From Alphaproteobacteria bacterium (GTDB lineage Bacteria; Pseudomonadota; Alphaproteobacteria; Micropepsales; Micropepsaceae), in assembly GCA_017983635.1 (NCBI GenBank), contig JAGOBA010000016.1, positions 28,511 through 92,510 of the forward strand: a stretch of DNA of 64,000 nt, written 5' to 3'. Under the pieces are notes generated by a model. It ran no database searches. It saw only the letters and a program-made list of their open reading frames with translations, and was not told the origin of the DNA. Each line of letters starts with the position of its first letter. Within the stretch, counting starts at the first letter, position 1. Position numbers and translations under genes: made by a program. Below are positions 33,961 through 43,415 of the stretch, one piece after another.

Positions 33961-34977
33961 ATGAAAACAAGATCGCTTCTTCTCGGCGCCGCAGCCTCCC
34001 TGAGCCTCGCATCCGCAGCCAACGCTACGCATGTCAACGGCTACTACGTCAGCCTCGAAGGCGGCGCGAACTGGATTCAGGAAACTGACGTTGTCTTTGA
34101 TGCATCCGCAAGCGGAACCATGGACTTCGACACGGGCTGGGCTGCACTAGGAACCGTTGGCTATCAGTGGAACGCTTGGCGCGGCGAACTAGAGCTTGGC
34201 TATCGCGCCAACAACAGCGACGCCGTAGGCGGCATCGGACCGGTTGATGGCGAGTTCAATGAGTTCTCGGCGATGTTCAACGTTCTTTACGACTTGCGGC
34301 TTTCCGAGCGCATCGGCTTGTACTTTGGCGCCGGCGCAGGCGCGGATTTCATTCAATACGAAGACAACAATCTACACACAATTCCGCTGACCGATGACGA
34401 TTGGGTCTTCGCATGGCAGGGCATCGCCGGCGTCAACTACGAACTCACCAGCCGCACGGACCTCTTCGTGTCCTATCGTTATTTCAACGCCGACAACCCA
34501 TCTTTCGCCGTTCCCGGACATAGCGATGACTTCGACAACGTCGTGAAGCACACCGCCACAATCGGCCTGCGCTATCACTTCGGCGCACCGGCGGCCGAAC
34601 CGATGGTCGCCCCGCCGCCGCCACCGCCGCCTTCCGAACCGGCAGCCGCACCGAAGGAATACATCGTCTTCTTCGGCCACAACAAATCGAACCTGACGCC
34701 GGAAGCGATGGACGTCATCAAACAGGCAGCCGCCGCGGCGAAGGAATACGGCAGCTCAACCATCACGGTCGTAGGCCATGCCGACCGCTCCGGTTCGCCG
34801 AAATACAACCAAGCCCTCTCGACCGGCCGCGCCGGCGCGGTCAAGGGAGCGTTGGTCTCGGAAGGAATCTCGGGCGGCTCGATTAGCACGTCGGCCAAAG
34901 GTGAAAGCGACCCGATGGTCCCAACCGCCGACGGCGTGCGCGAACCGCAGAACCGTCGCGTCCACATCAATCTCTAA
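33961..34977 (+). CDS. OmpA-family outer-membrane protein
   Basis: 338 aa. The ATG at 33961 starts the signal peptide MKTRSLLLGAAASLSLASAA. The 8-strand barrel (NGYYVSLEGGANW to TIGLRYHFGAP) is joined by a PPPPPPP hinge to a peptidoglycan-binding OmpA domain (FFGHNKSNLTPEA, VVGHADRSGSPKYNQALS, NRRVHINL). It is close to 56455-57471 over its whole length. A strong terminator follows at 35022. Confidence 0.93.
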   Translation: MKTRSLLLGAAASLSLASAANATHVNGYYVSLEGGANWIQETDVVFDASASGTMDFDTGWAALGTVGYQWNAWRGELELGYRANNSDAVGGIGPVDGEFNEFSAMFNVLYDLRLSERIGLYFGAGAGADFIQYEDNNLHTIPLTDDDWVFAWQGIAGVNYELTSRTDLFVSYRYFNADNPSFAVPGHSDDFDNVVKHTATIGLRYHFGAPAAEPMVAPPPPPPPSEPAAAPKEYIVFFGHNKSNLTPEAMDVIKQAAAAAKEYGSSTITVVGHADRSGSPKYNQALSTGRAGAVKGALVSEGISGGSISTSAKGESDPMVPTADGVREPQNRRVHINL

Positions 34978-35021
34978 CGGACCAGACGCAGCCACTGAAT
35001 CGAAGGGGATGAACTGAGAGA

Positions 35022-35053
35022 GGCGGAGGTCAAAAACCTCCGCCTTTTCTTTT
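35022..35053 (+). terminator. Intrinsic terminator after OmpA-type gene 33961-34977
   Basis: A 9-bp GC-rich stem (GGCGGAGGT / ACCTCCGCC), a loop of 5 nt, then TTTTCTTTT. Confidence 0.9.
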
Positions 35054-35075
35054 GCCTTGCGATGAGGGCTCGCTG

Positions 35076-35107
35076 CAAAAGAAGGGAGCTGCCGCCGGCA
35101 GCTCCCT
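35076..35107 (-). terminator. Intrinsic terminator after gene 35118-35423
   Basis: An 11-bp stem (AGGGAGCTGCC / GGCAGCTCCCT) followed on the - strand by TCTTTTGC. Confidence 0.8.
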
Positions 35108-35117
35108 CACGGTCGCT

Positions 35118-35423
35118 TCAGAGCTGCTGCCAGATCGAAGACTTCACCTCGCCGGGCAGGAACAGTCCGTCGACGCCGGCTTGCGCGACCAGCTTCTGGA
35201 ACCCTGTGTCGCTCTGCAGTTTCGTGCGCGACTGATCCCATTCGGTGATCGTGTCATAGGTGCTGAGCAACACGACATGCCCCATCGGTCCGCCGAGTTG
35301 GCTGAGAATCTTGAGCTCCGTGCCGGTGATCTTCTTCACCTGGCGAACGACCGTATGGAAATACTCGTTCGCTTCCATGTTTTTTCCGGGGGCAACACGG
35401 AATGATACGTTCGTGTAAATCAT
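35118..35423 (-). CDS. Dimeric alpha-beta barrel (NIPSNAP/ABM-like) protein
   Basis: 101 aa preceded by GGAGAGGA. The ferredoxin-like pattern (IYTNVSFRVAPGKN, an EYFHTVVRQVKKITG helix, VVLLSTYDTITEWDQSR) matches small dimeric alpha-beta barrel proteins. Their roles range from monooxygenation to binding. No catalytic residue can be assigned. It is monocistronic, with its own terminator. Confidence 0.6.
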   Translation of the reverse strand: MIYTNVSFRVAPGKNMEANEYFHTVVRQVKKITGTELKILSQLGGPMGHVVLLSTYDTITEWDQSRTKLQSDTGFQKLVAQAGVDGLFLPGEVKSSIWQQL

Positions 35424-35612
35424 AGCGTCCTCTCCATCGTTGGTATGCGTGAGAAAAAACGCCGAGCGCCGTCAAAGCGCTCGCACTTCACCAATGTAGG
35501 GTGAGCACTGGCCCTGCGAGGGGCCTAACGCGCCCACCGGACATGACGCGAACGCTACGCCCGCCTGAACCGGCAATGCAAATCACATCTCAAGCGCGCG
35601 GTGTGCCCGAGC

Positions 35613-36071
35613 TCAAGGCTTTGGCGGCAAACCATAATCAGCCGGCTGCCGGCCATCGCTGATGATGCGTTGGGTCAGCGACGCGATATAGGCCCTGTCT
35701 TGAGCGTCGTTCTTCCAAGACGCTCGTCCGAACTCTTCGACGGCGGTCTTCATCAACCAGGCTCGGGCTTCGTCAACCCCGTCTTCCGTCAACATCTCGT
35801 AGAACAGCCGGTCGGCCACTTTCTTGCTCACAACGTGGGTATGATAGATCCAGTCGTGAAAGACCGATGCGCCCATCAAGTGCGGGCTGAACGGCGTCCC
35901 GAAGATCGGCCAGGCCGCGACGGGCAAGCTTGACCCATCGTACTGAAAAAACCGGGGCACCGCGATCTTGGTCGTGCCCACTTTCCGGGTCACATCAGCC
36001 GCAACTTCATAAGCCTCGCTCAGTTTGTTGTAGTCCGGCTTTAGAACCGGACGCAGAAGCAAAATCGACAC
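35613..36071 (-). CDS. DUF1353 family protein
   Basis: 152 aa from a GTG at 36071 with a perfect AAGGAGG 4 nt upstream; the longer frame lacks such a signal. Family motifs are VPRFFQYDGSSLP and HDWIYHT (the His-Asp pair conserved in DUF1353). The family is common in phages and bacteria; its function is not firmly known, with a hydrolase-like role suspected. It is divergent from the acyl-CoA synthetase gene. Confidence 0.8.
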   Translation of the reverse strand: MSILLLRPVLKPDYNKLSEAYEVAADVTRKVGTTKIAVPRFFQYDGSSLPVAAWPIFGTPFSPHLMGASVFHDWIYHTHVVSKKVADRLFYEMLTEDGVDEARAWLMKTAVEEFGRASWKNDAQDRAYIASLTQRIISDGRQPADYGLPPKP

Positions 36072-36163
36072 GAGGCCTCCTTGGGCCGCCGGCTCGTTTG
36101 CATTGCGCAAGCCTACGCGGCAACATCCTTCCGTTCTCGCCATTCTAACATGAGTTTCCGCCC

Positions 36164-37714
36164 ATGACTGACGTCCTCACCGACCTAGCCGCCCGGCTGG
36201 GCACCAAGACCGCGCTCATCGACGACCGTCCCGACAGCCCAATCGTGAGTTGGACCTTCGCGGAACTTGAGGCAAACGCCAATCGCCTCGCGCGCCTGCT
36301 GATCAGCCTCGGCGTGCAACCGAAAGACCGGATCGTCTCGTGTGGCCAGAACTCCTGCTGGCTCGTTGCCATGTCGAACGCGGTCAGAAAGATCGGCGCC
36401 GTCGGCGTCCCCCTCAACTACCGCCTCACGCCGGACGAAGCGACCTATGTCGTCGACAACTCCGATGCCGTCGTCGTCTTCGCCGACACGGAGTTCGCCG
36501 ACTTCTTCGCCAGGATCCGCAAGCACACGCCGAAGGTCCGTGACACGCTGATCTTTGATGGCCCCGCCGCCGAGGGCCAAAAGCGCGTTGAACCGCTCCT
36601 GCAGGCTCAGGCCATAACGCCGGTCGAAACCGACGGCCCGCCGCTCGAACCGATGACGATGATCTACACGTCCGGCACGACCGGCAAGCCAAAGGGCGCC
36701 GTGCGCTCCTCCCTCGGCAATCCGGCACAATCACTCGCTCTCTGGAACGAGATCGGCTACGTCGAGAACGACGTCTACATCACCACCGGCCCACTCTATC
36801 ACTCCGGCCCCGGCGGCTTCCTGACGACAGCCCACCGCCTCGGCAACACCGCCGTTTTGCAACACAAGTTCGATGAGGAAGACTGGCTGCGCCTCGTCCA
36901 GAAGTACCGCGTAACGACGACGTTCGCCGCACCCACGCCGATCCGCCGCATCTGCCAACTGCCGGACGCAACGTTCAAACGCTACGACGTGACATCGATG
37001 GCCCGCATGGTCGCGAACGCAGCACCCTGGTCCTATGCGCTGAAGCAGCTCTACCTCTCGCGCTTCCCGAAACTATCGCTGTTCGAGGTCTACGGTTCGA
37101 CCGAACTCGGCGTGAACACCGTCCTTCGCCCCGAACACCAACTTTCCAAGCCGGGCTCCTGCGGCCGCGCGGCGCCAGGTGTGGAAATCCGCCTCTTCGA
37201 CGACAGCGGCAATGTCGTCTCAACGCCGAACACCGAAGGCGAGCTCTATGTGAAAAGCGCCAACATGTTCTCGACCTATCACAAGGCGCACGACAAGTTC
37301 ATGGCCGATCGCCGCGACGGCTGGCAAACAGTCGGCGACATCGCAACCTTCGATGAGGAAGGCTTCTACTACATCTGCGACCGCAAGAAGGACATGATCA
37401 TCTCTGGCGGCGTAAACATCTACCCCGCCGAAATCGAAGCCGCCCTCGAAACCCATCCTGACATCAACGACGTCGCGGTGTTCGGCATCCCCGACGAAGA
37501 ATGGGGCGAAGCGGTCCACGCCATCGTGGTCGTCCGCCCAGGCGTCACTCTCACCAAAGAACAAATTACCGCCTATGCGCGCGAACACCTCGCCGGCTAC
37601 AAAGTCCCACGCTCGCTCTCATACCTGACCGAAATCCCCCGCACCGGCTCCGGCAAGATCCTGAAACGCGACCTACGCAAGCCGTTCTGGGAAGGTCGAA
37701 AATCGAGAGTGTAG
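36164..37714 (+). CDS. AMP-dependent acyl-CoA synthetase/ligase
   Basis: 516 aa, full length for the ANL superfamily. Motifs are P-loop YTSGTTGKPKGA (near 170), YGSTELG (near 310), the hinge-region VGDIATFDEEGFYYICDRKKDMIISGG, and the catalytic Lys in GSGKILKRDLR at the C-terminus. It activates a carboxylic acid with ATP to an acyl-adenylate and transfers it to CoA. The lack of other catabolic genes nearby leaves the substrate open; short- to long-chain fatty acids are possible. Confidence 0.92.
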   Translation: MTDVLTDLAARLGTKTALIDDRPDSPIVSWTFAELEANANRLARLLISLGVQPKDRIVSCGQNSCWLVAMSNAVRKIGAVGVPLNYRLTPDEATYVVDNSDAVVVFADTEFADFFARIRKHTPKVRDTLIFDGPAAEGQKRVEPLLQAQAITPVETDGPPLEPMTMIYTSGTTGKPKGAVRSSLGNPAQSLALWNEIGYVENDVYITTGPLYHSGPGGFLTTAHRLGNTAVLQHKFDEEDWLRLVQKYRVTTTFAAPTPIRRICQLPDATFKRYDVTSMARMVANAAPWSYALKQLYLSRFPKLSLFEVYGSTELGVNTVLRPEHQLSKPGSCGRAAPGVEIRLFDDSGNVVSTPNTEGELYVKSANMFSTYHKAHDKFMADRRDGWQTVGDIATFDEEGFYYICDRKKDMIISGGVNIYPAEIEAALETHPDINDVAVFGIPDEEWGEAVHAIVVVRPGVTLTKEQITAYAREHLAGYKVPRSLSYLTEIPRTGSGKILKRDLRKPFWEGRKSRV

Positions 37715-38674
37715 TCACAGTTTGCCGAGTGGCTTAGCGCCGGGCTCCAATTCCACCCCGACATCGACATCGCTTTGACCGTCAATCGGCGCGTCGATAT
37801 CGAAGCCTTTAAGCGTCTTGTACGCATAGCTGATGATTGCAACAGTGTAGGTTGCGATAAAGAACTTGAAGGCGAACTCGAAGGCGATCACGTGCGGATT
37901 GATCCGATGCTCGAGAAGGCGCGCAAGTTTGGCACCAATCGAGTCGTCGAACTGCAGAGCCTTTCCCAGATCCAAGGCATCAAGCGCTCCCGCTCGCTGC
38001 CCCGCAATCAAAACGACGCCCCCGATGGCGATAAACGCGATCGACGAAGCAATACTCAACGCCAGTAGCGCAAGTGCATTTCCTTTGCTCAAGCGCCACG
38101 CCTCGCCGAACGACAACCTATTGTTGGCGACGACCGCCGGCGGCCAGACCATTAGCCGAAGAGCCAACCAGACAAGAGCGACATAGCCTATCAACGCGAC
38201 AATAACGGCGGCTATCGTCAGCGGTGTACTCTCGGTCAGCCGGGTCACATCGGCCCCGGCAGCCGTCCCAACAATCGCAAAACCAACACCAAGAATGCCG
38301 ACCAATACGAGGATCGCCGCTATGGACAACCCACCCATTAGCACGTAGAGAAACTCAGTCTTGCCGAACGGGAAAGCGAAATACTGGTCTGGTCTACGGT
38401 CGCCAAAAAGAATGATCCTGTGAACGGCGACTGCAATGACCGACAGCGCCAAGCCTTGCAACAGAAGATCGACGAACTCGACGGCGGCAAATGCGTCCGT
38501 CTCCATCATCTCCTCAAGCTGCATTCCGGCTGACACATGGGCGACCGCGTAAGCCAGCCCATATTGCGTCGCAAGCAAGAGGCCTATCGGCAGCCAACAG
38601 AGGCGAAACAGCGTAAGCAGGTCGCTGAAGACAAACCAAACGGCTCGCCCGGTAATCTGAAAGATCGGCACCAT
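37715..38674 (-). CDS. Multi-pass membrane protein of unknown function
   Basis: 319 aa from the ATG at 38674. Six or so hydrophobic segments (about 12-45, 68-85, 105-140, 155-180, 195-230, 275-295). The acidic C-terminus has IDAPIDGQSDVDVGVELE. No known motifs. It ends convergently with the acyl-CoA synthetase; an inverted repeat (38700-38723) lies just upstream of its start. Confidence 0.65.
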   Translation of the reverse strand: MVPIFQITGRAVWFVFSDLLTLFRLCWLPIGLLLATQYGLAYAVAHVSAGMQLEEMMETDAFAAVEFVDLLLQGLALSVIAVAVHRIILFGDRRPDQYFAFPFGKTEFLYVLMGGLSIAAILVLVGILGVGFAIVGTAAGADVTRLTESTPLTIAAVIVALIGYVALVWLALRLMVWPPAVVANNRLSFGEAWRLSKGNALALLALSIASSIAFIAIGGVVLIAGQRAGALDALDLGKALQFDDSIGAKLARLLEHRINPHVIAFEFAFKFFIATYTVAIISYAYKTLKGFDIDAPIDGQSDVDVGVELEPGAKPLGKL

Positions 38675-38699
38675 GCACGCCCCCAAAGGGCGATTTCAC

Positions 38700-38723
38700 T
38701 TTGACTCAGCATCTTGAGTCAAA
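38700..38723. promoter_or_regulatory. Perfect inverted repeat TTTGACTCA-N6-TGAGTCAAA
   Basis: A 9-bp perfect palindrome lies 26 bp upstream of the start of 37715-38674 and downstream of 38759-39379. No T run follows on either strand, so an operator is more likely than a terminator. Confidence 0.45.
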
Positions 38724-38758
38724 TTCGCGTCCCAAGGGAATTTGGTCGAACGACGTTC

Positions 38759-39379
38759 CTACTCCTCCACTCCAATCGTCGCCTCTTTCCAGCGGCGATT
38801 GTCGATGAGCGTGGACGCGCTGATCTCCAGATCGGCGCAACCGTCGATCGAGCGCAGTGTCGACTTCACCGACTGCTGCAAAGGCTCAGGTAGCCACGGG
38901 CTTAGGTTGATACGCCGAATTGCGTCGAGCGCGATCGTGTATGGCCTAGGTTCGTCATCGCCGGTGTAAACGATTCGGAACTCGCGCTCATCCTGATAGG
39001 GCAAGCGCTTCAGAAACGGCAAATCGTCAAGCGCTGGCGCCTCGCGCTCGACCTGATCGATGCGGGCATACGCAACAGCATCGGCGCGCACTTGGCTGTC
39101 GCGCGCGAAATGCGTGAGCAGAGGCTCTTTCCGGAACTCGATCCGCACGCCATCGGCACCATGCGAGAAGACGCGCCAATGATGATAGGTCTCGTCCACC
39201 TGCGCAAAACAAAGCGCTCGCACGAACCTGACGCGCTTTTCGCGACGATAGACCTCCATAAAGTGGCGGTCGTTCCGGTCATCCCAGTTCGACGGATCGA
39301 GCAACGTCAGCGTCCGCGTGCGCAGAACGTGCAATGTCGACGCAAGATTCGTGTACCGCCGCAATATCGACGAGGGCAT
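38759..39379 (-). CDS. DUF2971 family protein
   Basis: 206 aa. The beginning (RRYTNLASTLHVLRTRTLTLLDPSNWDDRND) and LCFAQVDETYHHWRVFSHGADGVRIEF match the DUF2971 pattern, with a central PYQDEREFRIVY. The function is unknown; the family occurs in bacterial and phage genomes. Confidence 0.75.
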   Translation of the reverse strand: MPSSILRRYTNLASTLHVLRTRTLTLLDPSNWDDRNDRHFMEVYRREKRVRFVRALCFAQVDETYHHWRVFSHGADGVRIEFRKEPLLTHFARDSQVRADAVAYARIDQVEREAPALDDLPFLKRLPYQDEREFRIVYTGDDEPRPYTIALDAIRRINLSPWLPEPLQQSVKSTLRSIDGCADLEISASTLIDNRRWKEATIGVEE

Positions 39380-39392
39380 CGTACTTTCTCTT

Positions 39393-40886
39393 CTACTTCT
39401 CCGGTTCGTCCATGGTCGTCATCAGGGTGTAGTAGAAATCCGCAATCCGGCCGATCCCCTCGACCGATATCCGCTCGTTCGTGCCATGGATACGCTCGAC
39501 ATCTCCGGGCCCCAACTGACTTGGCACCATCCGGAACACGTTCTTCGTCAGCGGGAAGTAGTATCGGGAATCCGTGCCCGCAACGACAAGGTTTGGAACC
39601 ACGATCGCATCGGGAAACACCGTTTCCAAGGCACGTCTGATCGCAGCGTATTGCGACCCCTTTGTGTCTGAGACCGCCGAGGGCTCGCGCGCCGTGCCGG
39701 CTTTAACGTCCACCTTGTCGTCGTCGATCGCCCGCCGCACATGCGCAATCACGCCGGCCACGGTGTCGCGCGGATGAATTCGAAAATTGACGGTGGCCTT
39801 CGCTTCCGGCGGCAGCACGTTCTCTTTGACCCCGCCGCCGATGATCGTCGGCGAGATCGTCGTGTGCAGTGCGGCGGCACTGCCGGGTGACGCCTCCATT
39901 GCGCGCGCGACCATCGGCTCGAACAGCCACAGGTTCGCGACGACGACGCGGCGCGGAAAGCTCATCGCCGGCGCCATCATCGCGGCCGCTTCACGCCCGC
40001 TCGCATCGAGCCCGCTTTCGAACGGCGTATGCCCGAGGCGCTGCAGCGCGCGCGTTAGGCGACCGATCGCCGTTTCGTCAAAGGGCACCGGCGCGGAGGA
40101 ATGCCCGCCCGGACTGTGCGCCGTCAACTCCAACGTCAGGAAGCCCTTCTCCGCGACGCCCAGCATCGCTATCGGCGCCTCGACGCCGTCGATCACGCCG
40201 CGCGTCACCACGCCGCCCTCGTCGTTCACAAATTCGAGTTGAATCTTGCGTTCGGCAAGAAGCGCGGAGATCTTTGCATTGCCGTCGCGCCCGCCGATCT
40301 CCTCGTCGTGGCCGAACGCGAACATGATCGTTCGCTTCGGCTGGAAACCTTTGCCGATCAACATTTCGGCCGCTTCCAACATTGCGATGATGCCGTTCTT
40401 TGTATCGATCGTTCCACGGCCCCAAACAAAACCGTCGGCGATCTCGCCGCCGAATGCATCATGCGTCCAGTTCGCCTCGCTACCGGGAACGACCGGAACC
40501 ACATCCATGTGCGACATGAGCAACGCCGGCTTCAGCGACGGATCAGACCCCGCCCAGGTGAAGAGCAGGCTGTAATCGGAGACGATCTCGCGCGTCGCCA
40601 CTTTTGAGAACTGCGGATAGGTCGAAGCGATCCAATCGCGAAATGCGATAAGCGCCGCGTGACTTGCTGCCACATCCTCCACCGGCGCACCGGGCTGCCA
40701 CGAAACCGTACGAAACTTCACCGCTTCGGCGAGATGCCCCGCCACCACCTTCGCATCGAACGGCGATGGAGGGGCCGCCACTGTCGGCGCCTGATACGCT
40801 GGCACCATCAACGCCCGCCCGACGACTACCGCCGCTAGTGCGGCGACTAGCAGCAAGACCGACAAAAGAAGCCTACCCAAGCTCAT
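39393..40886 (-). CDS. M20 family metallopeptidase (CPS1-like carboxypeptidase)
   Basis: 497 aa with an N-terminal membrane anchor or signal (about 5-30). Zinc-ligand segments are LLMSHMDVVP, GRGTIDTKNG, and FGHDEEIGG with the catalytic Glu pair, and a dimerisation lid domain lies in the middle. It hydrolyses peptide C-terminal residues or N-acyl amino acids. It probably acts in the periplasm or anchored to the membrane. All ligands except the terminal His segment were checked by eye. Confidence 0.9.
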   Translation of the reverse strand: MSLGRLLLSVLLLVAALAAVVVGRALMVPAYQAPTVAAPPSPFDAKVVAGHLAEAVKFRTVSWQPGAPVEDVAASHAALIAFRDWIASTYPQFSKVATREIVSDYSLLFTWAGSDPSLKPALLMSHMDVVPVVPGSEANWTHDAFGGEIADGFVWGRGTIDTKNGIIAMLEAAEMLIGKGFQPKRTIMFAFGHDEEIGGRDGNAKISALLAERKIQLEFVNDEGGVVTRGVIDGVEAPIAMLGVAEKGFLTLELTAHSPGGHSSAPVPFDETAIGRLTRALQRLGHTPFESGLDASGREAAAMMAPAMSFPRRVVVANLWLFEPMVARAMEASPGSAAALHTTISPTIIGGGVKENVLPPEAKATVNFRIHPRDTVAGVIAHVRRAIDDDKVDVKAGTAREPSAVSDTKGSQYAAIRRALETVFPDAIVVPNLVVAGTDSRYYFPLTKNVFRMVPSQLGPGDVERIHGTNERISVEGIGRIADFYYTLMTTMDEPEK

Positions 40887-41028
40887 TTTCCTATCCCCTT
40901 TTTCGGCACCCTACTACCGATGCCAACCCCTGAGAAGTTGTAACGCCTGCAGCCTCGTCGGCGCACTTGCCGCCTGGCAGCGTTCGTCCTATGCCTTGGC
41001 GCTACAACGCAAACGAATGAGGCATCCA

Positions 41029-41550
41029 ATGGCAATCGCACTCTATGACCTAACCGTAGTCAGCTACCTTCAAGGCTTAGGCGGCATCATCGGTGTTCTG
41101 GAGAAGGGTCTGAAACACTGCACGGAGAACAACATCGACCCGAATTCGTTGGTCGAAACGCGCCTGCATCCCGACATGTTTCCATTGCAATTTCAGGTCA
41201 ACTCCGTCGCCCATCATTCGTTGGGCGCGATCGAGGGTGTGAAGAAGGGGCTTTTCTCGCCGCCCCCGCCGGCTCCCGCACAGGATTACCGCGCATTGCA
41301 AAAGGTCGTGACCGATGCGCGCGACGCGCTGACGAAAGTCACGCCGACCGAAGTCAACGTACTGGAGGGCCGCGACATGGTCTTCCAGTTTCGCGACTTC
41401 AAAATGCCGTTCACGGCCGAGGGCTTCCTAATGTCGTTCTCGCTGCCGAACTTTTATTTCCACGCGACCACGGCTTATGACATCCTGCGCCAGAAGGGTG
41501 TCCCGCTCGGTAAGCGCGACTTCATGGGAGAATTGCGGCTGAAGACCTAG
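41029..41550 (+). CDS. DUF1993 family protein
   Basis: 173 aa. The ATG at 41029 has GAGG 6 nt upstream; the longer frame to 40996 is less supported. The pattern IALYDLTVVSYLQGLGG, LHPDMFPLQFQV and FHATTAYDILRQKGVPLGKRDF is typical of DUF1993, related to the DinB/YfiT-like four-helix superfamily. The function is unknown. Confidence 0.85.
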   Translation: MAIALYDLTVVSYLQGLGGIIGVLEKGLKHCTENNIDPNSLVETRLHPDMFPLQFQVNSVAHHSLGAIEGVKKGLFSPPPPAPAQDYRALQKVVTDARDALTKVTPTEVNVLEGRDMVFQFRDFKMPFTAEGFLMSFSLPNFYFHATTAYDILRQKGVPLGKRDFMGELRLKT

Positions 41551-41553
41551 GCG

Positions 41554-42018
41554 CTACTTGATCTCATAAATCTTGTAAGCGACGCCCGTCTTTGTCATCC
41601 GCCCGATGCCAAGCGCCTGGATACGATTCAGCCAGGCGTACTGCGTTGAGGCCGTCTCATAAGTCGGCGCGACGCGAAAGTAGTAAGACGACGGATCGAC
41701 CTGCTCGACAGTCGCGCGGTTCATGACCTTGGGTGCGATCTCGGGCGGAATGAATAGCCGCCCATTGTAGGTCATATAGAGCACCGACCCGTCGTCGAGC
41801 CGCGCCGCCGCACGCACGTCAATCCGCCCGCACCCGTCGCCACCGATGATCAACCAGTCCGCACCAGAAGGCAGCAGCGTCCCCGTCACGCGCCCTTCGA
41901 TCCGCCCGCCGGTGACATCCGCAATCACCCGCTGCCCCGCCGGTGTCGCGCCAACCTGGATTGCCTCACGTAGATCGGCGTGCACGTCGAACAGGTACTC
42001 GGACTTAAGCTCAAGCAT
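41554..42018 (-). CDS. DUF3237 family protein
   Basis: 154 aa, GGAGG 7 nt before the ATG. Pattern features of DUF3237 are GGRIEGRVTGTLLPSGADW, DVRAAARLDDGSVLYMTYNGR and the C-terminal YAWLNRIQALGIG. It forms a small beta-barrel of unknown function. Convergent with the DUF1993 gene. Confidence 0.85.
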   Translation of the reverse strand: MLELKSEYLFDVHADLREAIQVGATPAGQRVIADVTGGRIEGRVTGTLLPSGADWLIIGGDGCGRIDVRAAARLDDGSVLYMTYNGRLFIPPEIAPKVMNRATVEQVDPSSYYFRVAPTYETASTQYAWLNRIQALGIGRMTKTGVAYKIYEIK

Positions 42019-42157
42019 GAAACGCCTCCCAGCGGTATGTGCCGTAGAACAACCCTAGAACAGCTCGCAACGGAGTTGAAGCAGCCCACTGCACGAACCG
42101 CTGCGCTTTGACGCGCATTGCTGGTACGTAGCACATCGACTTCACGCAGGTCTTCCG

Positions 42158-42847
42158 ATGCGACCGATCGTTCTGGCGTTCTTGGTTCTCAACACGGCCG
42201 TGTTCGGCCTGTGGCTTGTCCTCGGCGAGAGTCCGATCATGGTCGAAAACTTCTTGGTGAGCTGGGACGGCTTGATGGCCGGCCGCTATTGGACGCTCCT
42301 GACCTCGGAATTCTCGCACCTTCTGTTTCTGCACTTTTTCCTGAACATGTACGTCTTGGCGAGCTTCGGCCCCATCGTAGAGCACACGATCGGATCAACT
42401 CGATTCCTCATGTTCTACGTGCTCGCCGCAATCGTCGCCTCCGTGAGCCATGCAGCCGTCTCCGCCTTCCTGTTGAACAAGCCCGAGCTCCCCGCCCTCG
42501 GCGCATCGGGCGCGATTTCCGGCGTGATCCTGCTGTTCTCGTTCTTGTACCCGCGAGCGCGACTTCTGCTGTTCGGCTTCATTCCGATGCCGGCGCTGGT
42601 CGGCGCGTTCGCGTTCGTCGGCTTGGATGTGGCGGGATTGATCTGGCAAGTCGAGGGCGGCGGCCTTCCGATCGGCCACGGCGCGCATTTGGGTGGCGCG
42701 ATAACGGGAATCCTTTACTACCTACTCGTGATCCGCCCGCTGGAATTACGCCAGGCCGCGCGCGTCGACTTCGGCGACGTCGCAACCTGGCGCAGGCTAA
42801 TCGCTCGGCAAGACAAGACACCCGACGACCAGACTTACAAACGATGA
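42158..42847 (+). CDS. Rhomboid family intramembrane serine protease
   Basis: 229 aa with six membrane helices. It has the catalytic Ser in GASGAISG and the catalytic His in GHGAHLGG, and HFFLNMYVLASFGP resembles the HxxxN oxyanion helix. It would cleave membrane-spanning substrates in the inner membrane. The active-site residues are intact. Confidence 0.92.
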   Translation: MRPIVLAFLVLNTAVFGLWLVLGESPIMVENFLVSWDGLMAGRYWTLLTSEFSHLLFLHFFLNMYVLASFGPIVEHTIGSTRFLMFYVLAAIVASVSHAAVSAFLLNKPELPALGASGAISGVILLFSFLYPRARLLLFGFIPMPALVGAFAFVGLDVAGLIWQVEGGGLPIGHGAHLGGAITGILYYLLVIRPLELRQAARVDFGDVATWRRLIARQDKTPDDQTYKR

Positions 42848-42940
42848 CCCGGGACTGGGAAGAATCCGCTGCCAGCCGGAATCACGAGAGCCAGGTCTTG
42901 GCCCTTGCCATCCATTGCGAACTGGGAGATTAGCCGCGGC

Positions 42941-43291
42941 CTAGTTATTCGGCGTGTGCGTAAGACTCACGCTGGTCGTGGTCTTGACCTTCGCGGGCTT
43001 GTTTGTCGTCGAAGGCTCGGTTGTCGCGGCGATGTCGTTAGCGCCGCCCTCACCTGAAGCGTCCCGTAACTCCTGCTCAAGCTTCGCCGCGCGCCGGATC
43101 GATCCGGTGCACTGGGACATATATTTCGACTTCGACATACCGACGGGGATCGAGCCGCCGTTCTTTTCCAGATTGTAGCGCTCGGTGCAGATCTTCAGCG
43201 CATCTTGTGTAGCCGCAGCGCTTGCCGTCGTCGGCAGAACAAGTGCAAATCCCATTGCGATGGCCGTGGCGTAAAGAACGTCGCGCGTCAC
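42941..43291 (-). CDS. Small secreted Cys-containing protein
   Basis: 116 aa from a GTG with GGAGG upstream. The signal peptide ends near ASAAA. The conserved-looking core KICTERYNLEKNG to KSKYMSQCTGSIRRAAK resembles the Cys-pair motif of small PsiF-like proteins. A Thr-rich low-complexity tail follows. The function is unknown. Confidence 0.6.
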   Translation of the reverse strand: MTRDVLYATAIAMGFALVLPTTASAAATQDALKICTERYNLEKNGGSIPVGMSKSKYMSQCTGSIRRAAKLEQELRDASGEGGANDIAATTEPSTTNKPAKVKTTTSVSLTHTPNN

Positions 43292-43415
43292 CGATTTCCT
43301 CCGTTGAAGTACCGTGCTGGGGGTCGAAGCATCAGCCGAAGACGGGGAGATAACCCTCCCCCCGCCGCAACAATCAAGGGCGCAAATCCATCAGCTGGCA
43401 AACACCAGGGTGCGC

